From Pseudomonadota bacterium (lineage in GTDB: Bacteria; Pseudomonadota; Gammaproteobacteria; Steroidobacterales; Steroidobacteraceae), in contig JAFAEQ010000079.1 in the NCBI GenBank assembly GCA_023423935.1, positions 1-62,617 on the forward strand: 62,617 nt of DNA, read 5' to 3'. Every line of letters begins with the position of its first letter. Position 1 is the stretch's first letter. Below the pieces are notes generated by a model, which saw only the letters and a program-made list of their open reading frames with translations, was not told the origin of the DNA and did no database searches. The translations under genes were made by a program, and so were the position numbers. This document shows positions 52,859 through 62,490 of the stretch, in pieces.

Positions 52859-54118
52859 GTGGATAGCTCGGTTAATAGTGCTAAGTCCCAGGGTCGCTTG
52901 ACCAGGCTTTCTCTCTGGATCGATGAGCGTCTTGGCCATTCTCGGTTCCTTCGGGTGCACGTTACCGAGTACTACGCGCCGAAGAATTTCAACTTCTGGT
53001 ACTACTTCGGCTCGCTGGCATTGCTCGTGCTCGTGATTCAGATCGTCACGGGTATCTTTTTGACGATGAATTACAAGCCCTCCGCAGAAGACGCCTTCGC
53101 GTCCGTGGAGTACATCATGCGCGATGTCGAATGGGGTTGGCTCATTCGGTACATGCATTCGACCGGCGCCTCCGCTTTCTTCGTTGTGGTTTATCTACAC
53201 ATGTTCCGCGCGCTGCTATACGGCTCCTATAAGAACCCGCGGGAGCTTGTGTGGCTCTTAGGTATGTTTATCTACCTGCTCCTCATGGCGGAAGCCTTCT
53301 TCGGGTACCTGCTCCCGTGGGGGAACATGTCGTACTGGGGCGCGCAGGTTATCGTGTCACTGTTCGGCGTCATTCCGGGCATCGGTGAACCTCTGGTCGA
53401 ATGGATCCGTGGGGACTATACGATCTCTGATATCACCCTAAACAGATTCTTCGCTCTCCACGTTATCGCGATCCCGCTGGCGCTCGTCTTCCTTGTCGTT
53501 ATCCACATCTTGGCCCTACATGAGGTCGGCTCGAACAATCCCGACGGCGTTGAAATCAAGAAACTCAGGAGGCCCGATGGCCATCCTGTTGATGGTATTC
53601 CCTTTCACCCCTACTACACGCTCAAAGATCTGGTGGGAGCCATCGTTTTCCTGATGCTCTTCGCAGCTGTGGTCTTCTTTGCTCCAGAAATGGGAGGTTA
53701 CTTCCTGGAACATGCCAACTTCGAACCCGCGAATCTCCTGTCGACGCCAGCAAACATCGCGCCAGTCTGGTACTTCACTCCGTATTACGCGATGCTGCGC
53801 GCAGTGCCCAACCAACTATTGGGGGTCGTGTTGATGGGGACTGCAGTGGTGGCTTTCTTCTTCGTTCCATGGCTCGATCGTTCGCCCGTCAAGTCGATCC
53901 GGTATCGAGGATGGCTATTCCGTGGGTTCTTGGCAGCTTTCACCGTTAGTTTCCTAGCTCTGGGTTACCTCGGATTGAACCACGCCAGCCCAGGGAACGT
54001 ACTCGCTTGTCGGATTTTCACGGCAATCTACTTCGCGTTTTTCATACTGATGCCGTGGTACACCCGGCTTGATATGGTGCGTCCAGTACCCGAGAGAGTG
54101 ACATACACCCCGCACTAG
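52859..54118 (+). CDS. petB: Cytochrome b subunit of ubiquinol:cytochrome c reductase (orphan copy)
   Basis: 419 aa, full length, starting at GTG. Eight-helix cytochrome b of complex III. Heme ligands are His100 and His114 in helix B, and His201 and His216 in helix D. The Qo-site motif is APVWYFTPYYAMLR (301-314), the PVWY form of gammaproteobacteria; LLPWGNMSYWGAQV (151-164) is the cd1 region. No Rieske (petA) or cytochrome c1 (petC) gene accompanies it; those must come from the host. Qo-region differences from the common sequence as I recall it: Gln to Asn156, Met/Leu to Phe148, and PHIAP to ANIAP at 298-302. It is the last gene of element 1, 190 bases from the right attachment repeat. Confidence 0.93.
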   Translation: MDSSVNSAKSQGRLTRLSLWIDERLGHSRFLRVHVTEYYAPKNFNFWYYFGSLALLVLVIQIVTGIFLTMNYKPSAEDAFASVEYIMRDVEWGWLIRYMHSTGASAFFVVVYLHMFRALLYGSYKNPRELVWLLGMFIYLLLMAEAFFGYLLPWGNMSYWGAQVIVSLFGVIPGIGEPLVEWIRGDYTISDITLNRFFALHVIAIPLALVFLVVIHILALHEVGSNNPDGVEIKKLRRPDGHPVDGIPFHPYYTLKDLVGAIVFLMLFAAVVFFAPEMGGYFLEHANFEPANLLSTPANIAPVWYFTPYYAMLRAVPNQLLGVVLMGTAVVAFFFVPWLDRSPVKSIRYRGWLFRGFLAAFTVSFLALGYLGLNHASPGNVLACRIFTAIYFAFFILMPWYTRLDMVRPVPERVTYTPH

Positions 54119-54150
54119 CAGGGCGATTCGGCTGTTGCACAACGACATGA

Positions 54151-55578
<1,428 letters not shown>

Positions 55579-55582
55579 ACCA

Positions 55583-55987
55583 TCAACTCCTCTGACGTCT
55601 ATTCAAGATTGCTTGGGCAGCCGCCCTATCGGCGGCGATGCTGCGTACGTTCCCACCACTAATGGACCGTGAGTGCGTAGCGACGCTACTCGAAGTTGGC
55701 TTCGGCGCCTCGTTGACATCAACGCGGCACGACCGTTGATAAGCACGCACGTCCTCAGGGAAGTAACGAATGCGCTTGCGCGAGTACCGCTGATACGCGA
55801 TATGCCCACGAAGCCGCTCGCGTCGAATCGTGATTGGCGCACACCCGAGTAGCGCTGCAACCTCACGCTCCGTCAACATACGACCGGCGTCTAACCCGTC
55901 ATCACAAGAGTGGGCCGTTCCGTCACCCACATCAGATTGTCCAGCATCCATGCCAGCACCGACCTTGCGGCCGTTAGAACGAGACAT
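55583..55987 (-). CDS. Excisionase-like helix-turn-helix protein
   Basis: 134 aa from MSRSNGRKVGAGMD with ribosome site ggag. Residues about 36-85 form a winged HTH of the MerR/Xis type: MLTEREVAALLGCAPITIRRE, GHIAYQRYSRKRIRYFPEDV. It probably binds attachment-site arms and controls directionality. It ends 4 bases before int2, whose ribosome site lies in its last codons, so the two are coupled. The ends of the protein are polar and disordered. Confidence 0.75.
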   Translation of the reverse strand: MSRSNGRKVGAGMDAGQSDVGDGTAHSCDDGLDAGRMLTEREVAALLGCAPITIRRERLRGHIAYQRYSRKRIRYFPEDVRAYQRSCRVDVNEAPKPTSSSVATHSRSISGGNVRSIAADRAAAQAILNRRQRS

Positions 55988-56546
55988 CACGATCACTCCA
56001 GCTCTCATCGATGCAATAAGGATCTCGCGCGTTCACCGATTTGCCTAGAGTTTCCGGGTCGGCCGTTCGTTACCAAAAAGAACGTGGCCCAGAGCACGCC
56101 AAGATTTCTCGAAATCCGCAGATTTCTACGGCTGATTTGTGATTCACCCCAATTTTCCTCGTTTTTCTACCGAGTCAACTTGTTGACGAGAAAGAAGCCC
56201 AGATCGCTCCGCGCAAACTGATCTGGGTTCACCGGCGCAGCGCGGGACCAATCCTCTCGCATTTCGCGCTCAGGAGTGGCTGCGTTTCCTTCACCGATCA
56301 ATTGAAGGAGACACCTGGCAGCCGCGTCCAAGACCGCCGGAAGAGCGGGTCGAGCGGTGCCTGTCCCACCTCTGCCTCCGCCTTGCTGAGCATCCGCTCA
56401 GCCCCTAGATCCGCTCAGCCGATTCTTCGAATTGGAAGTCGCCGGAAGAACGGCTCGCAGAGGAACTACCGAAATGTGGTGACAAAAGGCAAACTCCCGT
56501 CCTCGCAGCGACAAACTATGCCTTGCCCCCTGATCGATACGCGACA
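55988..56546. other. Spacer upstream of the excisionase-like gene
   Basis: About 560 bases without a convincing gene. It is AT-richer around 56090-56220, as expected for a promoter and regulatory region between two divergent genes, and holds the palindrome at 56174-56187. A TTG start at 56523 would extend the downstream gene by 8 codons. Confidence 0.5.
56174..56187. promoter_or_regulatory. Palindrome, possible operator
   Basis: gtcaac-tt-gttgac, a perfect 14-base palindrome in the spacer between the xis-int pair and the divergent DUF6988-like gene. A binding site for an element repressor is plausible but unproven. Confidence 0.35.
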
Positions 56547-57182
56547 ATGGGACTTGAGGACGCCTTCCTGCAATCAGAGCGGCTCGTCGCCGAGCTGCTG
56601 AAGCTCATCGAGCTACCGGCGCTAGATTTGCCGCGCACCGTAATCGGCGACGTTGCGTGTTCGCTATCACTCGAGCACTGGCACTCAGTCCGCGCGCAGC
56701 TTGCCGTCGGCTTGTTGCCCTCCGCGCTCGTTGTTCATCGAGCACAGTTCGAGGCGCTCGTTCGCAGCGTGTGGCTAACCTACGCGGCTCGCGAAGAAGA
56801 TCTCGCAAAGCTCTCTGCGACGCTTGACCTGGTCTCGGAGCAGGCAGCGAAGAATATGCCGAGCGTCAACGAAATGATGGAGCGCATCCAGGAGAAGGCG
56901 CCCGCACAGGCCCATGCGGCTTTGGCACGATTCAAGGAGCACAACTGGAAGGCGCTCAACTCGTACACGCATGCTGGCATCCGTCCGCTTCGTCGGCATG
57001 CGGACGGATACCCGACGATGCTCATCCACAACGTTCTGTGTAACGCGAATGGTGTCGGCGTATTGAGCTGCATGCAGGCAGTCGTGTTGAGTAGCGCGCA
57101 ACCTCTGCAGCGAGACATCCTAAACATCGCGGCCAAATATCCCAGTTGCATGCCATCGTTGATTGAGCCTTCATCGGCATGA
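56547..57182 (+). CDS. DUF6988-like helical protein
   Basis: 211 aa from the ATG at 56547. All-helical; HRAQFEALVRSVWLTYAA (about 69-86) and KEHNWKALNSYTHAGIRPLRRH (about 138-159) are the blocks I associate with DUF6988 proteins, which have an invariant-looking N-S-Y/F-T-H-x-G motif. No enzyme activity is established. Such proteins occur in mobile elements, and an R-rich, His-containing helical fold recalls HEPN-type proteins; that link is inference. It is a single gene transcribed away from xis-int. Confidence 0.6.
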   Translation: MGLEDAFLQSERLVAELLKLIELPALDLPRTVIGDVACSLSLEHWHSVRAQLAVGLLPSALVVHRAQFEALVRSVWLTYAAREEDLAKLSATLDLVSEQAAKNMPSVNEMMERIQEKAPAQAHAALARFKEHNWKALNSYTHAGIRPLRRHADGYPTMLIHNVLCNANGVGVLSCMQAVVLSSAQPLQRDILNIAAKYPSCMPSLIEPSSA

Positions 57183-57245
57183 TGGGGTTCGCTACTGAGA
57201 GAACCGGCGCGGCGACTCAGCTCGGTCCGGACATCGAGATTGGAA

Positions 57246-57261
57246 GTTTCCGATCGGAAAC
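57246..57261. promoter_or_regulatory. 16-base perfect palindrome
   Basis: gtttccgatcggaaac, between two convergent hypothetical genes. A second imperfect inverted repeat (caatcg..cgattg) follows near 57296-57320. Both may be transcription-stop or protein-binding sites. Confidence 0.35.
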
Positions 57262-57381
57262 CGCCTAACCAATTGACGTAACGAGATAATCCGCCAATCG
57301 GCTAGGGCGATTGATTGTAGAAACCGCAGCCAGAGAAGCCGAAGGCCTGACCACTGTCGCCGCAAGCGCGCGAGCCCGCGG

Positions 57382-57921
57382 CTAACTCCTGAGGCTCCTT
57401 TTCTTCTCCGTGGGCATGCTACGTCGCATAGTGTCGGCAGCCATAAGCTTCGTCCGAATCTGAACCAGCTCTGCGTCGGCTCTCACCTTCAGCTCTTCGT
57501 AGCGATCACGGTCCGGGTTGTTTGCGATTGATGCCGCGAGTGCCAGCAGATCTGTCTCCTTCATCGATAGCCCCTGGCCACTTGCTGCTTTGAATTCAGC
57601 ACCTAGCTCAGTCACAGGGCGCTCGCCAACTCCGTCTTGAAACTCAACAAGCATTTGCGCCGCCGACATCATCGCATCTGCTTCGGACTCGCTTTCCGAG
57701 AGCGCAATCTCCAAGTACATCGCTTCTAGGATTTGGTGCTTCGGAAAGGGTAGCGTGGTCGCTTCTCGAATCTCGCCCACCGGCGGATCTTGCTCGAGGT
57801 ATGCGCCATATGCGGCGATGATCGCGCGGCGCTCCTCGTGCTTTCTGCGGTTTTCAGTTTTCGACGGCTTGTCGGCTACAGGAGAAAGCCACCGCCGCAC
57901 GCGCGCAAGAATGCCAGTCAT
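57382..57921 (-). CDS. Hypothetical protein
   Basis: 179 aa from MTGILARVRRWLSPVADKPS; the open frame extends upstream to 58149 but that part is Arg/Ser-rich and non-coding in look. A short amphipathic N-terminus is followed by a charged region and a helical domain (HQILEAMYLEIALSESESEA, MKETDLLALAASIANNP). The end is basic. The family is not recognised. It lies downstream of the AlpA operon on the same strand. Confidence 0.5.
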   Translation of the reverse strand: MTGILARVRRWLSPVADKPSKTENRRKHEERRAIIAAYGAYLEQDPPVGEIREATTLPFPKHQILEAMYLEIALSESESEADAMMSAAQMLVEFQDGVGERPVTELGAEFKAASGQGLSMKETDLLALAASIANNPDRDRYEELKVRADAELVQIRTKLMAADTMRRSMPTEKKRSLRS

Positions 57922-58188
57922 GGATCCACTCACTCCAAATTTCTCGTGATGCCGGCCATTCTGCCCGCATGAGCAACTCCGTCGCGACGACATAACCCGC
58001 AGTTTGGTGTGGCACGATCCGCGGCACATGACGCGATGCTTGGAACCCGAGGAGCACGCTCTCAGTGAGAGACGACGCTCCCCGGGCCGGTAGGTGGTCA
58101 GTTGGTTAGTTGCACGCTGCTGACCTTTCGCCCGAGAACCGCTAACCAAGGCGAAAGACGGTTGCCAAGTCGAGTAGCTGGACTCGAA

Positions 58189-58290
58189 CTAGAAGTTCTT
58201 CGCGAAGAACGTGTTGCGCACGACAGATATCCAGTTTTGGGTAGGTGTGGGTGCAGGCGTGGGTGTAGGTGGAACTGTGGGCATGCTCAT
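58189..58290 (-). CDS. 33-aa proline/threonine-rich peptide
   Basis: Starts MSMPTVPPTPTPAPTPTQNW and ends RNTFFAKNF. It overlaps the stop of the upstream gene as ATGA, so it is translationally coupled. The Pro-Thr repeat is encoded by a G-rich run (gggtgtaggtg.. on the plus strand). The function is unknown; it could be an unstructured tether with a hydrophobic C-terminal anchor. Confidence 0.4.
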   Translation of the reverse strand: MSMPTVPPTPTPAPTPTQNWISVVRNTFFAKNF

Positions 58291-58730
58291 CCTTCCTTCA
58301 CGGTAATCAGCTCGGAAATAACCGAGTAGCGCAAACCTTCAGGAATCCATCTGGGTGGCGTTCCGGCCTTTTCTACCGTGCGCACTCTCGCGAGCAGGAT
58401 CTTGCGTTCGAAGCTGGTCATCGGAATGCGATCGAGGCGCACGGGCGTGCCAAACAACGTGCTGAACTCTCGTAGAAAGTCGCTGTGAAAGCCGACTTTG
58501 AATCTGCCGTTCTGGCCCACACGACCGATAAGGCGAGTGACGTTGTAGAAACGAGAGATATGCGTTCCGAAATGCTCGCCCATCGTCACAACTTTGAACT
58601 GCAGCCGCAGCTTGTATGCCTTGGTGAAGAGCACGCTTGTGGCGAAGCCCACAAACTCGACGTCGTAGTTTCCTGGCGGAAGTAGGACGGGACGTTCGCC
58701 TTCCAGCTGAGCAAAGCAAGAAGCACTCAT
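58287..58730 (-). CDS. Conserved-looking hypothetical protein of the AlpA operon
   Basis: 147 aa from MSASCFAQLEGERPVLLPPG. The core LLPPGNYDVEFVGF..KLRLQFKVVTMGEHFGTHISRFYNV looks like the OB-fold/DUF669-type proteins that accompany AlpA regulators in plasmids and integrative elements; a single-strand-binding or replication role is possible. RLIGRVGQNGRFKVG and PEGLRYSVISEL complete the family pattern. The start overlaps the alpA stop (ATGA) and the end overlaps the 33-aa ORF. Confidence 0.6.
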   Translation of the reverse strand: MSASCFAQLEGERPVLLPPGNYDVEFVGFATSVLFTKAYKLRLQFKVVTMGEHFGTHISRFYNVTRLIGRVGQNGRFKVGFHSDFLREFSTLFGTPVRLDRIPMTSFERKILLARVRTVEKAGTPPRWIPEGLRYSVISELITVKEG

Positions 58731-58924
58731 GCTCGCGTCCTCGCTGGGACGCGTTGCTGCATCCACTGTTCAACCTGGTCCAGACGCCAACCCACTGCTC
58801 GCTCGGAGATCCGAACGCGCGGCGGAAATGCGCCTGCAGATTCAAGTCGATAGATTGTTGCTCGTGACAGCCCGGACATCTGCATGACGGCCGGTAGTCT
58901 GATCAGTGAGCTCGTGTGTTTCAT
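58727..58924 (-). CDS. AlpA-family transcriptional regulator
   Basis: 65 aa. LIRLPAVMQMSGLSRATIYRLESAGAFP is the AlpA/phage Cox-like HTH, followed by RVRISERAVGWRLDQVEQWM. AlpA proteins activate or control excision genes of integrative elements. It is the first gene of an operon with two ATGA overlaps (58730 gene, then the 33-aa peptide). Confidence 0.92.
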   Translation of the reverse strand: MKHTSSLIRLPAVMQMSGLSRATIYRLESAGAFPPRVRISERAVGWRLDQVEQWMQQRVPARTRA

Positions 58925-59026
58925 CTTGCACCTCCATGCGCTGCCCTCAGCGCTTGTGGGTGCTCATGAGAAGAGCTTCGATTGATGGAACGAGTTGTCC
59001 TAGCAGAGAGCGCCTGCAAGTAGCCG

Positions 59027-59692
59027 TCACGCGGCCTTTTTTCGTTGATGGTTTGCTCTTGACGCGTTCTGCCGCTTGATCGCCGCGCGCCGCGACTTGG
59101 CGTCTAACCCCAGCTCCCGAATAGCCGCGCGTACCGTGCTCTCCGCAGGTCTGAGTTTCTCTGGCAATGTAGAGATCTCGCGTGATGCTCGAATCTTCCT
59201 TGCCAGTTGCACGTCGCTAATTGGCCAGCCTTCTTTCGAGCGAAGTCGGTCGCCGACCTTCTTCACGGCAGTCTTCCACTTGGCCGTCTGGAAAGCCTTA
59301 GTAGCGCGCATAGCGGCGGCTCTTGCCTGCTTGCGCGCCTTCGCGAGATCCAACGAAGCATTGCTACGCTGATGAGCAGACAGCAGCTGCCCGGCACCGA
59401 CGAATTCGCCATTCAACGCCAAGTACTTGGCAATGTGAAACAAGGCTCGTGAAGGTTCACTCGCAGCCGTTGCCAAGAAGGAATACGCAACCGCTTCCCT
59501 CAGAGACTGCGCGTCGGATGCAAAGCGCGTGCGGAGGCCGGCTTCAATTGCCTCCGCAAGCCGATGTCCAGCGACGACGAGCTGGGCCACCTGCTCCGGA
59601 TTCGGTCCGTTGGCATCTCCCAAAGCCGCATAGAAGAATCGGACGAAGGACATGCTCTCCGTATCGACTTCATCCCGGCTCGATTGATCCAA
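59027..59692 (-). CDS. Hypothetical protein of element 2
   Basis: 221 aa (MDQSSRDEVDTESMSFVRFF..); an ATG 13 codons in is an alternative start. The N-terminal half is helical (QLVVAGHRLAEAIEAGLRTR). The middle is Lys/Arg/Ala-rich, probably a coiled coil (LAKARKQARAAAMRATKAFQ). The basic end includes LPEKLRPAESTVRAAIRELG, which looks like a short HTH. It is perhaps a DNA-binding accessory factor. It is located between mobV and alpA on the same strand. Confidence 0.6.
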   Translation of the reverse strand: MDQSSRDEVDTESMSFVRFFYAALGDANGPNPEQVAQLVVAGHRLAEAIEAGLRTRFASDAQSLREAVAYSFLATAASEPSRALFHIAKYLALNGEFVGAGQLLSAHQRSNASLDLAKARKQARAAAMRATKAFQTAKWKTAVKKVGDRLRSKEGWPISDVQLARKIRASREISTLPEKLRPAESTVRAAIRELGLDAKSRRAAIKRQNASRANHQRKKAA

Positions 59693-59827
59693 AGTCGAGG
59701 TCGCGGGAGCGAAACAGGGTAGAACTGAGCCGCCATTAGGAAGCTGCCGGGCGCCTCAGCGCTCTTCCGACCTAGAGCTTCTTCGGAGAATCTCCTCATC
59801 GACTGTTCCACGTAGAACCTGAGCACA

Positions 59828-61009
59828 TCACCTCCTCGGCATGCTCCATCCCCCGAGCTCTGACGTCGGAATAGGCTTGACCGACTCATCGACGCGTTCG
59901 GTCCATTGACCAGCTTCGAGCAAGGTTCCCAGTTTGCGTTTGACATCGGCAACAATCGGCTCGATCCATCTACGAGTCCCGGCAGGTGAGCGCGCCAACG
60001 CATCATTAAGTAGACGCTCGAGAATTGGCTTCATGCGAAGTCCAAGAATCGCTGCTTCTTTCCGAAGCTTCTTCTCTTGCTGAGACAGGTGCTCAGTCCA
60101 CAGTGCCGCCCGTTTCTGCCATGCGGCCTTTGCCGTGCAGAACGCGCTCTTCTCATTCTGAAGGTCACGATAAGCGTTGGCGATGTTGCGACTAGCAGCG
60201 TCCTCTTGTGCCCGAATCTTCAGCTGCGTCTGCTGCGCAAGGAAGTCAGCCTTCCGCCGAGTCGTAAGTAGCGCGCGGGCTTGAGTAAGCTCGAGGCGCC
60301 GTTGCTCGGGGCTTAACCGCTTCCTTCTGTTAACACCAAGCCTTTGATGGCCGAAATGGCATGAAACGCTGTGGTAGAAGCTGTCTTGCAGGTCTCTGCC
60401 CGCCTGCTTGAACGCGTTGCGCTCAATCCGTCTTGGTCTATCTTTGTCCTTCGCCTTGGCCAACGCCGCCTTCGAAGCCCTACGCAACGGAGACGGTTCC
60501 ACACCGATAGCAGGCGGAACGCAAACAAGATGCAGATGTGGATAGCCCTCGTCACGGTGGAGCACAGCCGCCTTCAGCTGATCCACACCAAATTCTTTGC
60601 GGGCCCAGTCGAGTGTGCTGTTGATCCATCGATCTAGCTCATGGACGGCGTCGGGTCCGACCAGCTCATTATTTGGGATGGGGTATGCGCACACGCAGAC
60701 CGAGATGATGTGGGCATCCTGTCGAAGCTTCCGTCCCAACGGGTCGCGCGCTTGCTCTGCCATTTCAGTGGCCACCACGAGTGCCTGACCTGGATCACCT
60801 TCCAAGATGGTTGGTGCTTGTGGATGCTTCACGTGAGGAGAAGCGTGCGGTCTCCTGATCATCTCGTCGATCACATCGGCCGCAGACCGATGCCCGTTCT
60901 TGCTTCTCGTCTTTCCCGCCTTTCGGCCGTAACTCTCGATATGCACGAATTGATGCTTCGTTGCCCTGACACTCACCTGTTTGTCTCCAGCCATCACGTT
61001 GTCTTTCAT
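59828..61009 (-). CDS. MobV/Pre-type relaxase
   Basis: 393 aa. Motif I region VRATKHQFVHIESYGRKAGK, and the metal motif AAVLHRDEGYPHLHLVCVPP (His151, His158, His160), which is the MobV HxDE..PHxH signature. After about residue 240 the protein is a long coiled coil rich in Arg/Gln/Lys. It nicks an origin of transfer and pilots one strand into a recipient using another element's conjugation machinery. Start at 61009; a second ATG is at 60994. Conjugation genes are not in the window, so the element is mobilizable rather than self-transmissible as seen. Confidence 0.85.
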   Translation of the reverse strand: MKDNVMAGDKQVSVRATKHQFVHIESYGRKAGKTRSKNGHRSAADVIDEMIRRPHASPHVKHPQAPTILEGDPGQALVVATEMAEQARDPLGRKLRQDAHIISVCVCAYPIPNNELVGPDAVHELDRWINSTLDWARKEFGVDQLKAAVLHRDEGYPHLHLVCVPPAIGVEPSPLRRASKAALAKAKDKDRPRRIERNAFKQAGRDLQDSFYHSVSCHFGHQRLGVNRRKRLSPEQRRLELTQARALLTTRRKADFLAQQTQLKIRAQEDAASRNIANAYRDLQNEKSAFCTAKAAWQKRAALWTEHLSQQEKKLRKEAAILGLRMKPILERLLNDALARSPAGTRRWIEPIVADVKRKLGTLLEAGQWTERVDESVKPIPTSELGGWSMPRR

Positions 61010-61035
61010 ATCCCTAGTAACCGACTAGGGGATAT
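61008..61035. other. Inverted repeat at the relaxase start: candidate oriT or operator
   Basis: atatccctagt/actaggggatat around aaccg, with one unpaired base. It straddles the mobV start codon. MobV relaxases usually act at an inverted repeat just upstream of their own gene, and the same site can autoregulate. The nick site cannot be located by eye. Confidence 0.5.
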
Positions 61036-61069
61036 CTCTGCGCCGCGAAACAGCGGCTACAAAATCAGG

Positions 61070-61414
61070 CTAAGGCCAACAGGCACTTTCGAGAATAGTT
61101 TTCGCGAAGCGTGCTTTTCTTGACGTGCTGAGCTCCAGACACATCCAATCCTCACGATGTCGGGCGTCTAGCAGCTCGAGAAACTTGATGCTGAGCTCTA
61201 GTCCCTGATCGGGAGCACAAGAGTGCATGCTTCCGAAACGTGAAGGAGCGATTACGTTAACACGGCCGTCGCTAAGGCCCTTAGCAAGGTCCCGTGGTCT
61301 TCCAGGAGGCCGGTGTGAAGGCCCTTGCAACCGTCCTCTCTGAATCCCACTCGGCGGGCGTTGCCGCGGACCAGAAAATCTATTCAGGTCGCAAAACTCG
61401 GGAGAGAATTTCAT
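61070..61414 (-). CDS. Doubtful ORF upstream of mobV
   Basis: 114 aa from MKFSPEFCDLNRFSG. The C-terminal half (GLELSIKFLELLDARHRED, FAKTILESAC) looks coding, the Pro/Arg-rich first half does not. It would start only 33 bases from the divergent parM-like gene. The same stretch must hold both promoters. Confidence 0.3.
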   Translation of the reverse strand: MKFSPEFCDLNRFSGPRQRPPSGIQRGRLQGPSHRPPGRPRDLAKGLSDGRVNVIAPSRFGSMHSCAPDQGLELSIKFLELLDARHREDWMCLELSTSRKARFAKTILESACWP

Positions 61415-61446
61415 CACTGAACGCTGAACACTGATTGGAGATGCAC

Positions 61447-62478
61447 ATGACCACCGCGCCACACGGACTTGAGCTTGTTGCCGTTGATGACGGCTACGAT
61501 TTCACCAAGGCAAGAACTCGCTCGCGTAGCGTTTGCATCCCAACTGCCTATAGCTTGAAGCCATCGCGCGCTGTGAACGTCATGGGCTCCGCTACGAGTG
61601 ATGCCGAGAGCGTCTACGAAATCGAAGGTGCGCGGTATGCCGTAGGCCCAAACGTGGCTGGGCAAGACACTCGCTTCGAGGAGTTTCCGTTCTCTGCAGC
61701 CAACTTGGCCGTAGCGTTAAACGCTATCCAACGGGTCGTCGCGCCAGGTGCGCGCGTGCAGGTCGTCACCGGTCTTCCACTGAACCGATTCTACAAGCCG
61801 TCGGGCGAAATCAACCGAGCTGTCTCCGCAAAGAAGATCAAAGCCTGGAGCCGCATCGTTCAGAGTCAGGGAGACTCGCTGCCGCGCATTTGCAACGTCA
61901 CCGTTATCTCTGAGGCGGTTGCGGCCTGGTTTGATTACGTGATCAAGAATGACTTCTCGATTGATGAGCACCGCATGAACGAACTCGTTGCGGTCGTAGA
62001 CATCGGCGGTCGCACAACTGATATCGCAGTTCTCCGACAAGGAGAGCTCAAGCTGGAATTCTCGGGCACCCTGGATAGAGGCTTCTTGGAAGTTCAGAAG
62101 CACGTTGCGGACCTTCTGTCTGCTGAGTTCCCGGGAACGAGGTTCTCGAAGTCTGAGCTCGTCGAAGCGGCTAGGTTCGGCAGAGTCCAGCTTGGGAACG
62201 GTGAAATGGACGTAAGCGCAGATGTGCTTTCGCAGCGCCATGCATTGGCTACCGGTATTCAGGAGTTCATGCAGATCCAGTTCGGTACAGAATTCCCGCG
62301 CATCAATCGCGTCATCTTCGTTGGTGGGGGTGCAGCAGCCTTGGAGTTTGATTTGAGAGAACGCTTCCCGAAGGCGTATTTCTCTGACGAACCACAGTTC
62401 GCGAATGCTCGCGGAATGCTGAAATACGGCGTTGTGGTCGCCGACAGCAATGACGACGCCAAGGTGATGAATGCCTAA
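61447..62478 (+). CDS. ParM/StbA-like actin ATPase
   Basis: 343 aa from the ATG at 61447 (ribosome site ttggag). Actin-fold blocks: phosphate-1 LVAVDDGYDFTKA, phosphate-2 VAVVDIGGRTTDIAVL, adenosine motif RVIFVGGGAAALEF. It should polymerise into filaments that push DNA copies apart, giving stability to an excised or plasmid-like circular form. A ParR adaptor gene is not seen: the next 13 bases lead into an IS end. It is divergent from mobV. Confidence 0.85.
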   Translation: MTTAPHGLELVAVDDGYDFTKARTRSRSVCIPTAYSLKPSRAVNVMGSATSDAESVYEIEGARYAVGPNVAGQDTRFEEFPFSAANLAVALNAIQRVVAPGARVQVVTGLPLNRFYKPSGEINRAVSAKKIKAWSRIVQSQGDSLPRICNVTVISEAVAAWFDYVIKNDFSIDEHRMNELVAVVDIGGRTTDIAVLRQGELKLEFSGTLDRGFLEVQKHVADLLSAEFPGTRFSKSELVEAARFGRVQLGNGEMDVSADVLSQRHALATGIQEFMQIQFGTEFPRINRVIFVGGGAAALEFDLRERFPKAYFSDEPQFANARGMLKYGVVVADSNDDAKVMNA

Positions 62479-62490
62479 AGCGACCTCGCG

